Positions 36,537-44,786 of a stretch of 64,000 nt of DNA are shown piece after piece. A program made the translations under genes and the position numbers. The notes beneath the pieces are model-generated. The model saw nothing but the letters and a program-made list of their open reading frames with translations. It was not told the origin of the DNA and ran no database searches. Origin of the DNA: Dialister hominis (GTDB taxonomy: Bacteria; Bacillota; Negativicutes; Veillonellales; Dialisteraceae); contig NZ_AP019697.1 in NCBI RefSeq assembly GCF_007164725.1, positions 1,523,501 through 1,587,500 of the forward strand. Direction: 5' to 3'. Each line of letters starts with the position of its first letter. Position 1 is the stretch's first letter.

Positions 36537-36591
36537 TGCGGATATATGCAATTAGAGGATACCAACATATTTATATTTTTGTGCTATCTAA

Positions 36592-36680
36592 AAACCATAC
36601 CACCAGCCTTCGGCTGAGGAAATCAACCCTATCCACCGTGTTCCGCGGTCCCCCTACCCCGTCTGGGAAGGCGAAGTATC
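36592..36680. repeat. Dispersed intergenic repeat, copy 5 (short)
   Basis: Contains the CCAGCCTTCGGCTG palindrome, AATCAACCC and CCCCGTCTGGGAAGGCGAAG, matching parts of the 3.7 kb copy. Confidence 0.6.
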
Positions 36681-36708
36681 GATTTTACCGGATTCCTGAA
36701 GTCATTTT

Positions 36709-37506
36709 TTACCTGCACCATGGGAAAAGGGGCATGGCGAGTGTTTCTTCGATGCTCTCTTTTGTAATCGGCGAGAAGTAGACGCGAAGGAGACAGAGGC
36801 CTTCTGCCGGCGCTGTCATTCCCAGTTTCCTTCTGTCCTTTGCCGCAAGGATTTCTTCTATGTCTTTGACTGAAAGAAGCCCCATTCCTGCATCGACAAG
36901 GCAGCCTGCGATGTTCCTTACCATGTGGTAGAGGAAGCCTTCGCCTGTCACGTAGATGCGGACGAGATCCCCGTCTTTCTCTACGCGGATTTCATGGATG
37001 TTCCTGACCGGATCGGACGGCACGGAATTGTTTCCTCGGAAGGACGTGAAGTCATGGCGGCCTTCGAGAGCCCTTGCCGCCTTCCGCATTTTCTCAAGGT
37101 CGAGTTTCTTTCCCGTCCGCCAGATATAGCGCTTCAAGAACGGCGAGGCCTCCCTGCTTTCTGTCAGGAGGTAGCCGTACGTTTTTCCGTAATTTCTTCT
37201 TCTGACGGAGAAGTCCTCATCCATCTCGCAGCTCTTCGTCACGCGGATGTCGCCGCGAAGGCGTGCATTCATCGCATAGATGAAGCGGTCGCCCGGAATC
37301 GTCGAATCCGTATAGAAGGTGCATTCCTGCCCGTAAGCATGGACCCCTGCATCCGTCCTTGCGACGAAGTAGAGGGTGGTCTTTTCCCCTGTCAGCTCCA
37401 GAAGGCAGTTTTCCAGCATTTCCTGCACCGTCATGCGGTTTTCCTGCCGCTGGAAGCCTGCGTATCCGCTTCCCTCATAGGAAACGGTAATCCAAATGTT
37501 TCTCAT
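36709..37506 (-). CDS. truA: tRNA pseudouridine(38-40) synthase TruA
   Basis: Modifies U38-U40 in the tRNA anticodon arm. At 265 aa it has the catalytic Asp in FVARTDAGVHAYGQ, the N-terminal VSYEGSGYAGFQRQ, and RNYGKTYGYLL and GEGFLYHMVRNIAGCLVDAG. The ATG at 37506 has GGGAGAA upstream; the longer frame to 37536 is not needed. It follows ecfT, as in many Firmicutes. Confidence 0.95.
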   Translation of the reverse strand: MRNIWITVSYEGSGYAGFQRQENRMTVQEMLENCLLELTGEKTTLYFVARTDAGVHAYGQECTFYTDSTIPGDRFIYAMNARLRGDIRVTKSCEMDEDFSVRRRNYGKTYGYLLTESREASPFLKRYIWRTGKKLDLEKMRKAARALEGRHDFTSFRGNNSVPSDPVRNIHEIRVEKDGDLVRIYVTGEGFLYHMVRNIAGCLVDAGMGLLSVKDIEEILAAKDRRKLGMTAPAEGLCLLRVYFSPITKESIEETLAMPLFPWCR

Positions 37507-37554
37507 GATTCTCCCTGCCAAAAAGGCCCGAAGCATCGCCCCGGCCCTTCTTAT

Positions 37555-38358
37555 TTATCTGAAATATACGTAAAGTCCGATGAGCGCTGCGGTCACAAGT
37601 ACGACAGCGATCATGGCATTTCTGTCTCTCCATGTGTAGGCGAGCTGGTGCATCTTCGTGCGTCCTTCGCCGCCCCTGTAGCAGCGCGCTTCCATGGCGG
37701 TCGCCAGGTCGTCTGCTCTTCTGAAAGCGGAAATGAAGAGCGGCACGAGGAGCGGAACCATGTTCTTCGCTCTCTGCCAGAGATTGCCATTCACGAAGTC
37801 CGCGCCTCTGGAGGACTGCGCCTTCATGATGCGGTCTGTTTCTTCCAGAAGTGTCGGGATGAAGCGGAGCGCAATTGTCATCATCATGGCCAGTTCATGC
37901 GCCGGAACGCCGATGCGCTTGAATGGCATGAGGAGTGCTTCGATGCCGTCCGTCAGGACGATCGGGCTCGTCGTGTAGGTCAAGAGCGAAGTGAAAGCGA
38001 TCAGGAATACGAGACGGAGCGTCATTTCCACGCCGTTCCTGATACCTTCTTCGCTGATATGGATGAATTTCCAGGAAAAAAGCTCGGTTCCCGGTGTCGT
38101 GAATACGTGGATGGCCAGTGTGAAGAGAAGGATGAACCATAATGGCTTCACGGCTCTCCATACAAGCTTGTAAGGCACGCCGGATACGGAAATCGCGCCG
38201 AGCGTGAAAGCGGCCACGAGAAGGTAGGAAAACGGGTTATTGGCCAGGAATATCGCAATGATGAAGATCATCGTGCAGAGAATCTTCGCGCGGGGGTCCA
38301 TCCTGTGCAGGAAAGAGTCGCCCGGGTAGTACTGTCCAAGCGTCATATCTGTCAGCAT
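37555..38358 (-). CDS. ecfT: ECF transporter transmembrane subunit EcfT
   Basis: A 267-aa shared membrane subunit for vitamin/metal ECF importers. It has five to six hydrophobic segments, HRMDPRAKILCTMIFII at the start, and the two ATPase-coupling Ala-Arg-Gly-type motifs as SSRGADF and EARCYRGGEGRTKM. Its start overlaps the end of ecfA2 by seven bases. The substrate-binding S components are not in this window, so it presumably serves several. Confidence 0.93.
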   Translation of the reverse strand: MLTDMTLGQYYPGDSFLHRMDPRAKILCTMIFIIAIFLANNPFSYLLVAAFTLGAISVSGVPYKLVWRAVKPLWFILLFTLAIHVFTTPGTELFSWKFIHISEEGIRNGVEMTLRLVFLIAFTSLLTYTTSPIVLTDGIEALLMPFKRIGVPAHELAMMMTIALRFIPTLLEETDRIMKAQSSRGADFVNGNLWQRAKNMVPLLVPLFISAFRRADDLATAMEARCYRGGEGRTKMHQLAYTWRDRNAMIAVVLVTAALIGLYVYFR

Positions 38359-39218
38359 GATTTCTTCCCTCCCAGCATTTTTGCCATGCGGTCGATGGCT
38401 TCCTTTGTCGTCTTTGCGTCTTCCGGAACGGGGATACCGCGGGCTTTGAGCGCCTGCAGTGTCTGCGTCAGAGGCGGCGCGTCGACGCCGCATTCCTTCA
38501 GCTCTTCCCTGTGATTCAGGAAGATATCCATCGGATCGCCGTCAAGGACGAGCTTCCCCTTGTGCATGACAAGAAGCCTTGTCGCAAGGCGGGCAATGTC
38601 GTCCATATTATGGGAAACGAGGATGACAGAGAATACACCCTTATTGTACCAGTCCCAGATGCGGCTGAAGATTTCTCTTCTTCCAATCGGATCGAGACCG
38701 GCGGATGGTTCGTCAAGTATCAGGAAATCCGGATGCATGGCAATGACACCCGCTATGGCAACACGGCGCTGCTGTCCGCCGGAAAGACGGAACGGCGAGC
38801 GGCCTGCGAATTTTTCATAATCAATGCCGGCAAAGCGCATGGCGCTTTTGACACGCTTGTCCACTTCTTCCTCGTCGCATCCAAGGTTCTTCGGCCCGAA
38901 AGCGATATCCTGCGCTACGGTTTCTTCGAAGAGCTGATGCTCCGGGTACTGGAATACCATCCCGGCGGAATGGCGCTTGGACACGGCATCCTTCGTCTTT
39001 GCTGCAAGATCGATGCCGTCGATGGTGACTTTGCCGCTCGTCGGATGGATGAGCCCGTTCAAATGCTGGATGAGCGTGGACTTGCCGCTCCCCGTATGTC
39101 CGATGACGCCGATGAATTCGCCCTTATTGATCGTGAGATCGACATGCGAAAGCGCCGTCTTTTCAAACGGGGATCCTTTGCCGTAAATATAGCTTATATC
39201 TTCGACACGTATGGACAT
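38352..39218 (-). CDS. ecfA2: ECF transporter ATPase EcfA2
   Basis: A 288-aa ABC ATPase. Walker [11 protein letters not shown]-loop [23 protein letters not shown], signature [13 protein letters not shown] and Walker [14 protein letters not shown] are all intact. FQYPEHQLF is typical of EcfA2. It overlaps the 3' end of ecfA1 by 25 bases. Confidence 0.94.
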   Translation of the reverse strand: MSIRVEDISYIYGKGSPFEKTALSHVDLTINKGEFIGVIGHTGSGKSTLIQHLNGLIHPTSGKVTIDGIDLAAKTKDAVSKRHSAGMVFQYPEHQLFEETVAQDIAFGPKNLGCDEEEVDKRVKSAMRFAGIDYEKFAGRSPFRLSGGQQRRVAIAGVIAMHPDFLILDEPSAGLDPIGRREIFSRIWDWYNKGVFSVILVSHNMDDIARLATRLLVMHKGKLVLDGDPMDIFLNHREELKECGVDAPPLTQTLQALKARGIPVPEDAKTTKEAIDRMAKMLGGKKSC

Positions 39219-40072
39219 AACGCTTCTCCCAGCTCCTCATCGGTCAGGCAGTCTTCCGGAATCTTGAATCCCTTCTCGCGAAGGCCGTGCGCCAGGTCGG
39301 CTGCGACCGGCACATCAAGACCCATCTTTGTCAGCTTTTCTGCCTGAGAAAATACTTCTCTTGCCGTTCCCTGCATCTTGAGCTCGCTCTGGTCGACGAC
39401 CAGAACGTGATCGGCAGTCACGGCTTCTTCCATGAAATGCGTAATGAGGACGATTGTGATGCCCTCTTTTTCATTCAGTTCATGAATCGTCTTCATGACC
39501 TCGGCTCTTCCCGAAGGATCGAGCATGGCCGTCGGTTCATCAAGGACGATGCAGTCCGGATGCATGGCAAGAATGCCTGCAATGGCGATTCTCTGCTTCT
39601 GCCCGCCGGAAAGCATGGCAGGTGCATGCGTGCGGAACTCGGTCATGCCGACTTTTTCAAGAGCGGCATCGACGCGGCGGCGGATTTCATCCGGAGGCAC
39701 GCCCAGGTTTTCCGGGCCGAAAGCGACATCTTCCTCCACAATCGCAGCCACCAGCTGGTTGTCCGGATTTTGGAATACCATGCCTACCTTCTGCCTTATA
39801 TCCCAGATATGGGAATAATCCGATGTGGACATTCCCTCGACGATCACTTCACCGGACGTAGGCATCATGAGCGCATTCAAATGACGGGCCAGCGTGGATT
39901 TGCCGCTCCCGTTCGTTCCGATGATCGCCGTGAAGGATCCCTTCATGATCTGGGCCGTCACGTCCTTCAGGGCATCGAACGTCTTGCCGTCCTCTGTCTC
40001 GAACGTGTGGGTCAAGTGACGGATGTCGAAGAGGACTTCCCCTTCTCCATCTTTCCTGATTTCTTTATCCAT
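39194..40072 (-). CDS. ecfA1: ECF transporter ATPase EcfA1
   Basis: A 292-aa ABC ATPase. Walker [33 protein letters not shown], signature [13 protein letters not shown] and Walker [14 protein letters not shown] are intact. FQNPDNQ is typical of EcfA1. It is the first gene of ecfA1-ecfA2-ecfT-truA. Confidence 0.94.
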   Translation of the reverse strand: MDKEIRKDGEGEVLFDIRHLTHTFETEDGKTFDALKDVTAQIMKGSFTAIIGTNGSGKSTLARHLNALMMPTSGEVIVEGMSTSDYSHIWDIRQKVGMVFQNPDNQLVAAIVEEDVAFGPENLGVPPDEIRRRVDAALEKVGMTEFRTHAPAMLSGGQKQRIAIAGILAMHPDCIVLDEPTAMLDPSGRAEVMKTIHELNEKEGITIVLITHFMEEAVTADHVLVVDQSELKMQGTAREVFSQAEKLTKMGLDVPVAADLAHGLREKGFKIPEDCLTDEELGEALCPYVSKI

Positions 40073-40123
40073 CTTTCCTCTTTCTCTTACTCAACAGGAA
40101 ATCATTACAATTTAACAATCTAT

Positions 40124-40170
40124 AATATAACAGAAGCGCGGCATTACAGTCAACCCGCAGCGCCGCGCTT
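40124..40170 (-). promoter_or_regulatory. ecfA1 promoter embedded in a hairpin that may end the HAD transcript
   Basis: TTGACT (40148-40153), 18-base spacer, TATATT (40124-40129) on the minus strand. A perfect 9-bp stem (AAGCGCGGC at 40134-40142 with GCCGCGCTT at 40162-40170) encloses the -35 box and ends just before the -10. Transcripts from the upstream HAD gene would fold this stem. Confidence 0.65.
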
Positions 40171-40205
40171 AATTAACAAATATTTTATTCGCTTTGTATT
40201 GACAA

Positions 40206-40973
40206 TCAAATCCAGCCAAACTTCTTGCAGGCGTAATAAATCCCGTCATCATCGGCTCTTTTCGTGATGTACTTCGCTTTTTCTTTGAGCTGCGGCTTCG
40301 CATTGCCCATAGCTATGCTGAACCATTCATCCCTGAACATGGAGCGGTCGTTCATGCCATCGCCGAAGACGACGACATCCTCATCTGAAAGGTTGTAGCG
40401 CTTCATGACTTCGAAGATGCCTCTTTCCTTATGGACCGGCTCGATCAGCATATTATCCTTCCTGAACCAGACATGCGGAAGCGTATGAAGCGGAATCTCA
40501 GGAAGATCATCCTTCGTGCAGGCAACGAAAATCTTGTGGATCGTGTCCACTTTCCTGAAGTCAAAGGAAGGATCGACGACCGTTTCATAGTACCTGTCCT
40601 TCACGCGGGAGAGGTACAAGTCCGAAGTCGCCACACGCATTTTCTTATTTTCCGGGCAGACAGCAAAAGGAAATCTCTCACTGTCGATTTCCGAAAGCGT
40701 CCTGATGCAGTCTTCAAGAGGAAGACCCTCATCATAAATCAGCTCCCCATGAATGGTCAGAGCATTTCCCCCGTCGGAAACAGCGGCGCAGATGCCAAGG
40801 GCCTTCGCCACTTCCCAGGCGTCCGCCTGCATCCTTCCCGTCGCAATCGCTACAAAATGACCGTTATCCTTCAGCTCCTTGATGGCCTCTCTCGTGCTGT
40901 CCGGATAATCGTTCGTCAGCGGTGTCGTCAATGTCCCGTCGATATCAAAGAAAAAGAATTTTCTTCCGTTCAT
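40206..40973 (-). CDS. HAD-superfamily Cof-type phosphatase
   Basis: A 255-aa sugar-phosphate phosphatase-like protein. Motif I FFFDIDGTLTTP, motif II IATGR, motif III lysine region and motif IV VVVFGDGMNDRSMF are intact, with a C2-type cap between. Substrates of this family are usually phosphosugars or cofactor phosphates and cannot be told from the sequence. It has TATAAT at 41004-41009 upstream without a clear -35. Confidence 0.88.
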   Translation of the reverse strand: MNGRKFFFFDIDGTLTTPLTNDYPDSTREAIKELKDNGHFVAIATGRMQADAWEVAKALGICAAVSDGGNALTIHGELIYDEGLPLEDCIRTLSEIDSERFPFAVCPENKKMRVATSDLYLSRVKDRYYETVVDPSFDFRKVDTIHKIFVACTKDDLPEIPLHTLPHVWFRKDNMLIEPVHKERGIFEVMKRYNLSDEDVVVFGDGMNDRSMFRDEWFSIAMGNAKPQLKEKAKYITKRADDDGIYYACKKFGWI

Positions 40974-41054
40974 CCTTACTCCTCCTGCCGTATAATCACT
41001 TTCATTATACTACATTCCGGAGACTTTACCGAATGATTCTTGCAAACCGGACAA

Positions 41055-41086
41055 TAAAAAGAGCCGCCTCAGCGGCAGCTCTCTTT
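41055..41086 (-). terminator. Hairpin downstream of the glutathione peroxidase gene
   Basis: AGAGC.GCCGC paired with GGCGGCTCT, then five T on the minus strand, just past the stop. Confidence 0.8.
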
Positions 41087-41096
41087 CATTCATGTA

Positions 41097-41642
41097 TTAC
41101 AGAAGTTTTTCAATAGCCGGAGCGATTTCTTCCGGTGTGGTGGTCGGTTCGAAACGTTCTACGACATTGCCTTCGCGGTCGATCAGGAATTTGGTGAAGT
41201 TCCATTTGATTCCGTCGCCTTCAAGAATTTCCGGATGTTTTTCCTTCAGCATCGGAACGAGTTTCGGTGCAATCGGATGATCCATGTTGAAGCCCTTGAA
41301 GCCTTTTTCCTTGGTCAGGTAAGCGAAGAGAGGCTGCGGGTTGTCACCGCGTACGTCGCCCTTCTTGAACATCTGGAAGGTAACGCCATAGTTGACCTTG
41401 CAGAATTCCTGGATTTCTTCATTGGTTCCCGGATCCTGTTCATTGAACTGGTTGCTCGGGAAGCCGAGGATTTCCAGGCCCTTGTCCTTGTATTCCTTAT
41501 ACAGTTTCTCAAGGCCTGCAAACTGCGGTGTGAATCCGCACTTGCTTGCTGTATTGACGATCAGAATAACCTTGCCTTTATACTGAGAGAGAGAAACTTC
41601 CTTGCCCTGCATGGTGGTGCATGTAAAATCATAAACGCTCAT
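41097..41642 (-). CDS. gpx: Glutathione peroxidase family peroxidase
   Basis: A 181-aa thiol peroxidase that reduces peroxides, in bacteria usually with thioredoxin. The peroxidatic Cys lies in [12 protein letters not shown], the Gln of the catalytic site in FPSNQF and the Trp in [10 protein letters not shown]. It uses Cys in place of selenocysteine. Monocistronic, with its own strong promoter. Confidence 0.94.
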   Translation of the reverse strand: MSVYDFTCTTMQGKEVSLSQYKGKVILIVNTASKCGFTPQFAGLEKLYKEYKDKGLEILGFPSNQFNEQDPGTNEEIQEFCKVNYGVTFQMFKKGDVRGDNPQPLFAYLTKEKGFKGFNMDHPIAPKLVPMLKEKHPEILEGDGIKWNFTKFLIDREGNVVERFEPTTTPEEIAPAIEKLL

Positions 41643-41687
41643 TATGTTTCCTCCTTTATATTAAAACATTGAAATGCCTTTATCTTT

Positions 41688-41716
41688 ATTATATTGATTG
41701 ATTTCGAAATAGTCAA
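41688..41716 (-). promoter_or_regulatory. Promoter of gpx
   Basis: TTGACT, 17-base spacer, TATAAT on the minus strand. The spacer contains a perfect ATTTCGAAAT palindrome, a possible operator. Confidence 0.8.
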
Positions 41717-41796
41717 TGTGAAAAAAGTAATTTTTACGTCAAATTCAAAGGAAAAGGCTATGCTGAATCATCAAGATCTCCAGAATTTTTGCAAAA

Positions 41797-41824
41797 AAAA
41801 GAAGCGGTAGAGCCGCTTCAAAAG
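41797..41824 (-). terminator. Terminator upstream of gpx promoter
   Basis: GAAGCGG/CCGCTTC stem followed by eight T on the minus strand. It should stop any transcript coming from the cobalamin riboswitches before gpx. Confidence 0.85.
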
Positions 41825-42220
41825 GGGATGGGCACCAGCCCCAAAAAATGAGAAACCTGTATAATAACACCTTGCAGCGTTATTACCTGAATTAGGAGAT
41901 GCAGCTCTTTCCCTCAAGCTGCATATTAATGAACTCCGATATATGAGAACTTCCTTGCGGAAGGATCTGTAAAAAGTGAGGGTGATGATCGTATTTCCCT
42001 TTTACTCCATCTTTACTCCATCACCCGGAAGAAGAACCATGTCGGGACCCCTGTGGAGTAACCCTATCTATGTAAAGGTGCATAAGCGCCGTTTACAACT
42101 TGCTAACCTGCCCTTACTGCTGAAGCGCCTTTCCCTTGGCGCTCCAGCCGCAGGCGGAGAATGACGTTCCCTGGCGCCATCCTCCAGTCTTGCATGAATG
42201 ACCCTGAATCCTCCTCATTC
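41825..42220. other. Gene-free stretch downstream of the tandem riboswitches
   Basis: I find no open frame with a ribosome site on the minus strand. A GTATAATAACACC / GGTGTTATTATAC-like inverted pair lies near 41860-41890, and a CCAGCCGCAGGCGG fragment of the dispersed repeat lies near 42145. Confidence 0.6.
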
Positions 42221-42225
42221 ACCAA

Positions 42226-42257
42226 AAAATCCACTCTACCGACACGGATAGAGTGGA
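42226..42257 (-). terminator. Expression-platform terminator of riboswitch B
   Basis: TCCACTCTA/TAGAGTGGA perfect stem then six T on the minus strand. Confidence 0.88.
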
Positions 42258-42314
42258 CGCCAAAAAGACATTCTCACACCATCCTATCGCTCGTAGGTTT
42301 TTGCGGTGATTAAA

Positions 42315-42470
42315 AACAGGCAGTTCTCCTGACTCTGCTTCCTCGCTTCTCCTGTCTTCCCAATCTCCTCAGTGACATTACTGGAGTCGCTCCGCATTAC
42401 AGTGGCGGGACCGTGCCGGCATTTCACCGGTCTTCCCTATTAAGCCCTGACGGGCACCTGTTTCCTTGAT
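42315..42470 (-). promoter_or_regulatory. Cobalamin riboswitch B (second in transcription order)
   Basis: On the minus strand: GGTGCCCGTCAGGGCTTAAT, GGGAAGACCGGTGAAATGCC, the B12-box-type core GGTCCCGCCACTGTAATG and the closing AGTCAGGAGAACTGCCTG. It is nearly identical to riboswitch A over about 130 bases. It ends at a terminator and no gene follows. Confidence 0.93.
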
Positions 42471-42512
42471 TCAGTTTATTCTCCTCAGTTAGTCAAACCG
42501 GAAATCCCCAAT

Positions 42513-42541
42513 AAAAAAACCCTTTGCACGAACGCAAAGAG
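42513..42541 (-). terminator. Expression-platform terminator of riboswitch A
   Basis: CTTTGCGTTCGTGCAAAG hairpin then seven T on the minus strand. Confidence 0.88.
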
Positions 42542-42591
42542 ACATCATAGACATCCCCTTCCCATCGCTCGTGGGTACAATCGGTGACAAA

Positions 42592-42742
42592 AAACAGGCA
42601 GTTCTCCTGACTTTGCTTCAACGCTTCTCCTGCCTTCCCGGTTTCCCAGTGACATATTTGGAGTTGCTCCGCATTACAGTGGCGGGACCGTGCCGGCATT
42701 TCACCGGTCTTCCCTATTAAGCCCTGACGGGCACCTGTCTTA
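42592..42742 (-). promoter_or_regulatory. Cobalamin riboswitch A (first in transcription order)
   Basis: The conserved elements are the same as in riboswitch B (GGTGCCCGTCAGGG, GGTGAAATGCCGGC, CCGCCACTGTAATG, AGTCAGGAGAACTGCCTG). It begins about 20 bases after a strong promoter. Confidence 0.93.
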
Positions 42743-42761
42743 TCCGTATTTAACTGTAGAT

Positions 42762-42790
42762 ATCATATCACTATATATTGTAGGTGTCAA
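42762..42790 (-). promoter_or_regulatory. Promoter of the tandem riboswitch unit
   Basis: TTGACA, 17-base spacer, TATGAT on the minus strand. Confidence 0.85.
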
Positions 42791-43815
42791 TGTGACAGAT
42801 TCTCAAAATCACCTAAAAGTGCCATATATGCCTATTCTATATACACTGCGTGCTTCTTATCTATACAAGATTCCCGATATCTCGGTATTTCTCTGATTCT
42901 ATCAAACAATCTGTTTCGCGCAAAATGCATATATTCGTGTGTACGATATTGAGTAAGATATTCCGGGAAGCATATATGGGAAATTAAAGCTGCTTCGTGC
43001 GATATCTTCTATATAAGGATCAGATCTCCTTCTGCCCGCAGCACATGCAGCACTAAAACACTTTTCAGGTAATTCCAACGGATCAGCTGTCAAAGGGCAA
43101 AAAACCTTGATGGCAAGTTCTAACAGCCTGACAGGCAAATCAGTTTCTCATTTCTTTTGTTCCTTTATATAAGAACCAGGAGTCATTGAAAGAAATATTC
43201 GCTCTCGGCTGCATTTAAAGCCTGTCAGAACATGCAGTCAGGATAAAACAGATGGAAGCCTCGTTCCCCATTTGTCTTCCCTTAAAAGCATTAATTTCAA
43301 GGCAAAATCACATATCAATGATTCATTCCATGAAAACGATCATGAGCCGAATATGGAATATACTGACATACTTCCCATGATACTTGTCCAAAGGATTGAA
43401 TACTTGCATCATCTCCGAATCCTGCTGCGATGTTCCTGTTCATGCTTTTCCACATCTTCAATGCCAAATCCCCCTTGAAAACCGAATAAGAGACATAGAA
43501 AAAGAGCATAAGATGCTCCATTCTTAGAATCACCACAAAACCAGGAAAGGAATGCAATCTACATGCTCTCTTGGTCAACTATATCAAATCTCTACTAAAA
43601 TATAAAGTACCAATTTGCCTTTCATGAATCTGCCGTTCCTGATGTCCGTGATACGGAATGAATGGGTACGGAAGTGATGAGTACTCCTTGCACTGATCAA
43701 GTATTTATCCTCTCCATTAGTACGCGGTAATGGCAGTCGATTCATAAAAGGGGGATGAGTCACAAAAGAGGGGCTGGCATCAAAATGCCATTCCCCAAAA
43801 ACGTGAAAACCCAAA
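42791..43815. other. Gene-poor, probably decayed region
   Basis: Only short open frames are present on both strands, without ribosome sites or family resemblance. Frames of 60-90 codons on the minus strand at 42902-43138, 43315-43578 and 43584-43814 follow one another and could be fragments of one lost gene. I cannot name it. Confidence 0.5.
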
Positions 43816-43889
43816 TTAAAATGTCAATGAAACCAGGTAAACACGGGCCTCATCGGCTATAAAACCAACACGAAATGTCCTATAAGCCT
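43816..43889. repeat. 74-bp IS-end-like repeat, copy 2
   Basis: Aligns base for base, with scattered changes, to 16523-16596: both begin TTAAAATG and end AAAACCAACACGAAATGTCC then TATAAGCCT. The hairpin is partly decayed here. No transposase remains beside it. Confidence 0.7.
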
Positions 43890-43911
43890 ATAATCCGCAA
43901 TTGCGCGCAAA

Positions 43912-43941
43912 AAAAGAGCAGTGCCGAAGCACTGCCCTTTT
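43912..43941 (-). terminator. Terminator of the propionate operon
   Basis: AAAAGGGCAGTGC/GCACTGCTCTTTT stem with a TTCG tetraloop and seven T on the minus strand. Confidence 0.93.
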
Positions 43942-43969
43942 AGATTAAGCGATGTTCATTAAGCTAATA

Positions 43970-44392
43970 TTAGCCAACAGTGAACAGCGGATCGCCGCCC
44001 TGTACGGACTGGCCTTCCTGAGCCTGCATGGAGGTGATCTTGCCATCGCATGGAGCCATGATCGGGTTGCCCATCTTCATAGCTTCGAGTACGAGGACTT
44101 CGTCGCCTGCTGCTACTGCGTCACCAACATGTTTGTTGATGCGGATGACTTTACCAGGCATTGGAGCTTCAACTGCTTCGCCTGCACCTGCAGGAGCTGC
44201 TGCCGGAGCCGGAGCTGGAGCTGGAGCTGCTGCTGGAGCCGGAGCTGCTGCCGGAGCTGGAGCTGCTGCCGGAGCCGGAGCTGCTGCCGGAGCTGGAGCT
44301 GCTGCCGGAGCCGGAGCTGCTGCTGCAGCGCCGCCGTCTTTAACTACTACATCGTAATCCTGGCCGTTAACTGTTACAGTAAATTTTCTCAT
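43970..44392 (-). CDS. mmdC: Methylmalonyl-CoA decarboxylase biotin carrier (gamma) subunit
   Basis: A 140-aa biotin carrier. A short N-terminal domain (about 1-20) is joined by a pure Ala/Pro linker (about 22-68) to a biotinyl domain (about 70-140) with the biotinylated lysine in LVLEAMKMGNPI. It carries CO2 from the carboxyltransferase MmdA to the membrane pump MmdB. It is the last gene of the operon. Confidence 0.95.
   Translation of the reverse strand: MRKFTVTVNGQDYDVVVKDGGAAAAAPAPAAAPAPAAAPAPAAAPAPAAAPAPAAAPAPAPAPAAAPAGAGEAVEAPMPGKVIRINKHVGDAVAAGDEVLVLEAMKMGNPIMAPCDGKITSMQAQEGQSVQGGDPLFTVG
44195..44330 (-). repeat. 18-bp tandem repeat coding the Ala-Pro linker of MmdC
   Basis: Six to seven units of the form GCTGCCGGAGC(T/C)GGAGCT, each coding AAPAPA, lie inside mmdC. 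Slippage here would change linker length in steps of six residues without a frameshift. Confidence 0.8.
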
Positions 44393-44430
44393 TGTCTTTC
44401 CTCCTAAATGATTGTACTTTCAACTTTCAA

Positions 44431-44745
44431 TTAGAACTGCTGGTTGCCGGAAACGCCCGCAATGCGAGCTGCGGAAGTCCAGCCAGGTCTAGCTGCCGGG
44501 CGGATGGAGACGATTTCGCCGCCACCCATAGCAACGATAGCAGCAGCGATAGCTGCTACGACTGCACCATTGTTAGCTGCTGCAGGAGCTGCTGCTCTTG
44601 CTGCTGGAGCTGCTGCCTTTTTAGGAGCTGGTGCCGGTGCTGCGGACTGATTGAGAGATGAACGTACCTGCCAGATCATGATCAGGGCAATTACTGCAAC
44701 GATAGCAGCAAAAACCGCGATATACATAACTGTACTGTTATCCAT
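44431..44745 (-). CDS. mmdD: Methylmalonyl-CoA decarboxylase delta subunit
   Basis: A 104-aa membrane-anchored subunit. One transmembrane helix (about 7-27, MYIAVFAAIVAVIALIMIW) is followed by an Ala/Pro linker and a C-terminal part (NNGAVVAAIAAAIVAMGGGEIVSIRP, then PGWTSAARIAG) typical of MmdD/GcdD/OadG. It ties the soluble carboxyltransferase and carrier to the beta subunit. I use the ATG at 44745 with AAAGGA upstream. Confidence 0.88.
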   Translation of the reverse strand: MDNSTVMYIAVFAAIVAVIALIMIWQVRSSLNQSAAPAPAPKKAAAPAARAAAPAAANNGAVVAAIAAAIVAMGGGEIVSIRPAARPGWTSAARIAGVSGNQQF

Positions 44746-44786
44746 CTGTACCCATCCTTTCAATATAGAGATTTAAGCGGCAAATA

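Noticed and set aside
43315-43578. Degraded transposase fragment on the minus strand
   Set aside because: No recognisable catalytic or zinc motifs; left as unassigned decayed sequence.
44195-44330. CRISPR-like array of short repeats
   Set aside because: The repeats are in frame inside mmdC, have no spacers and code an Ala-Pro linker.
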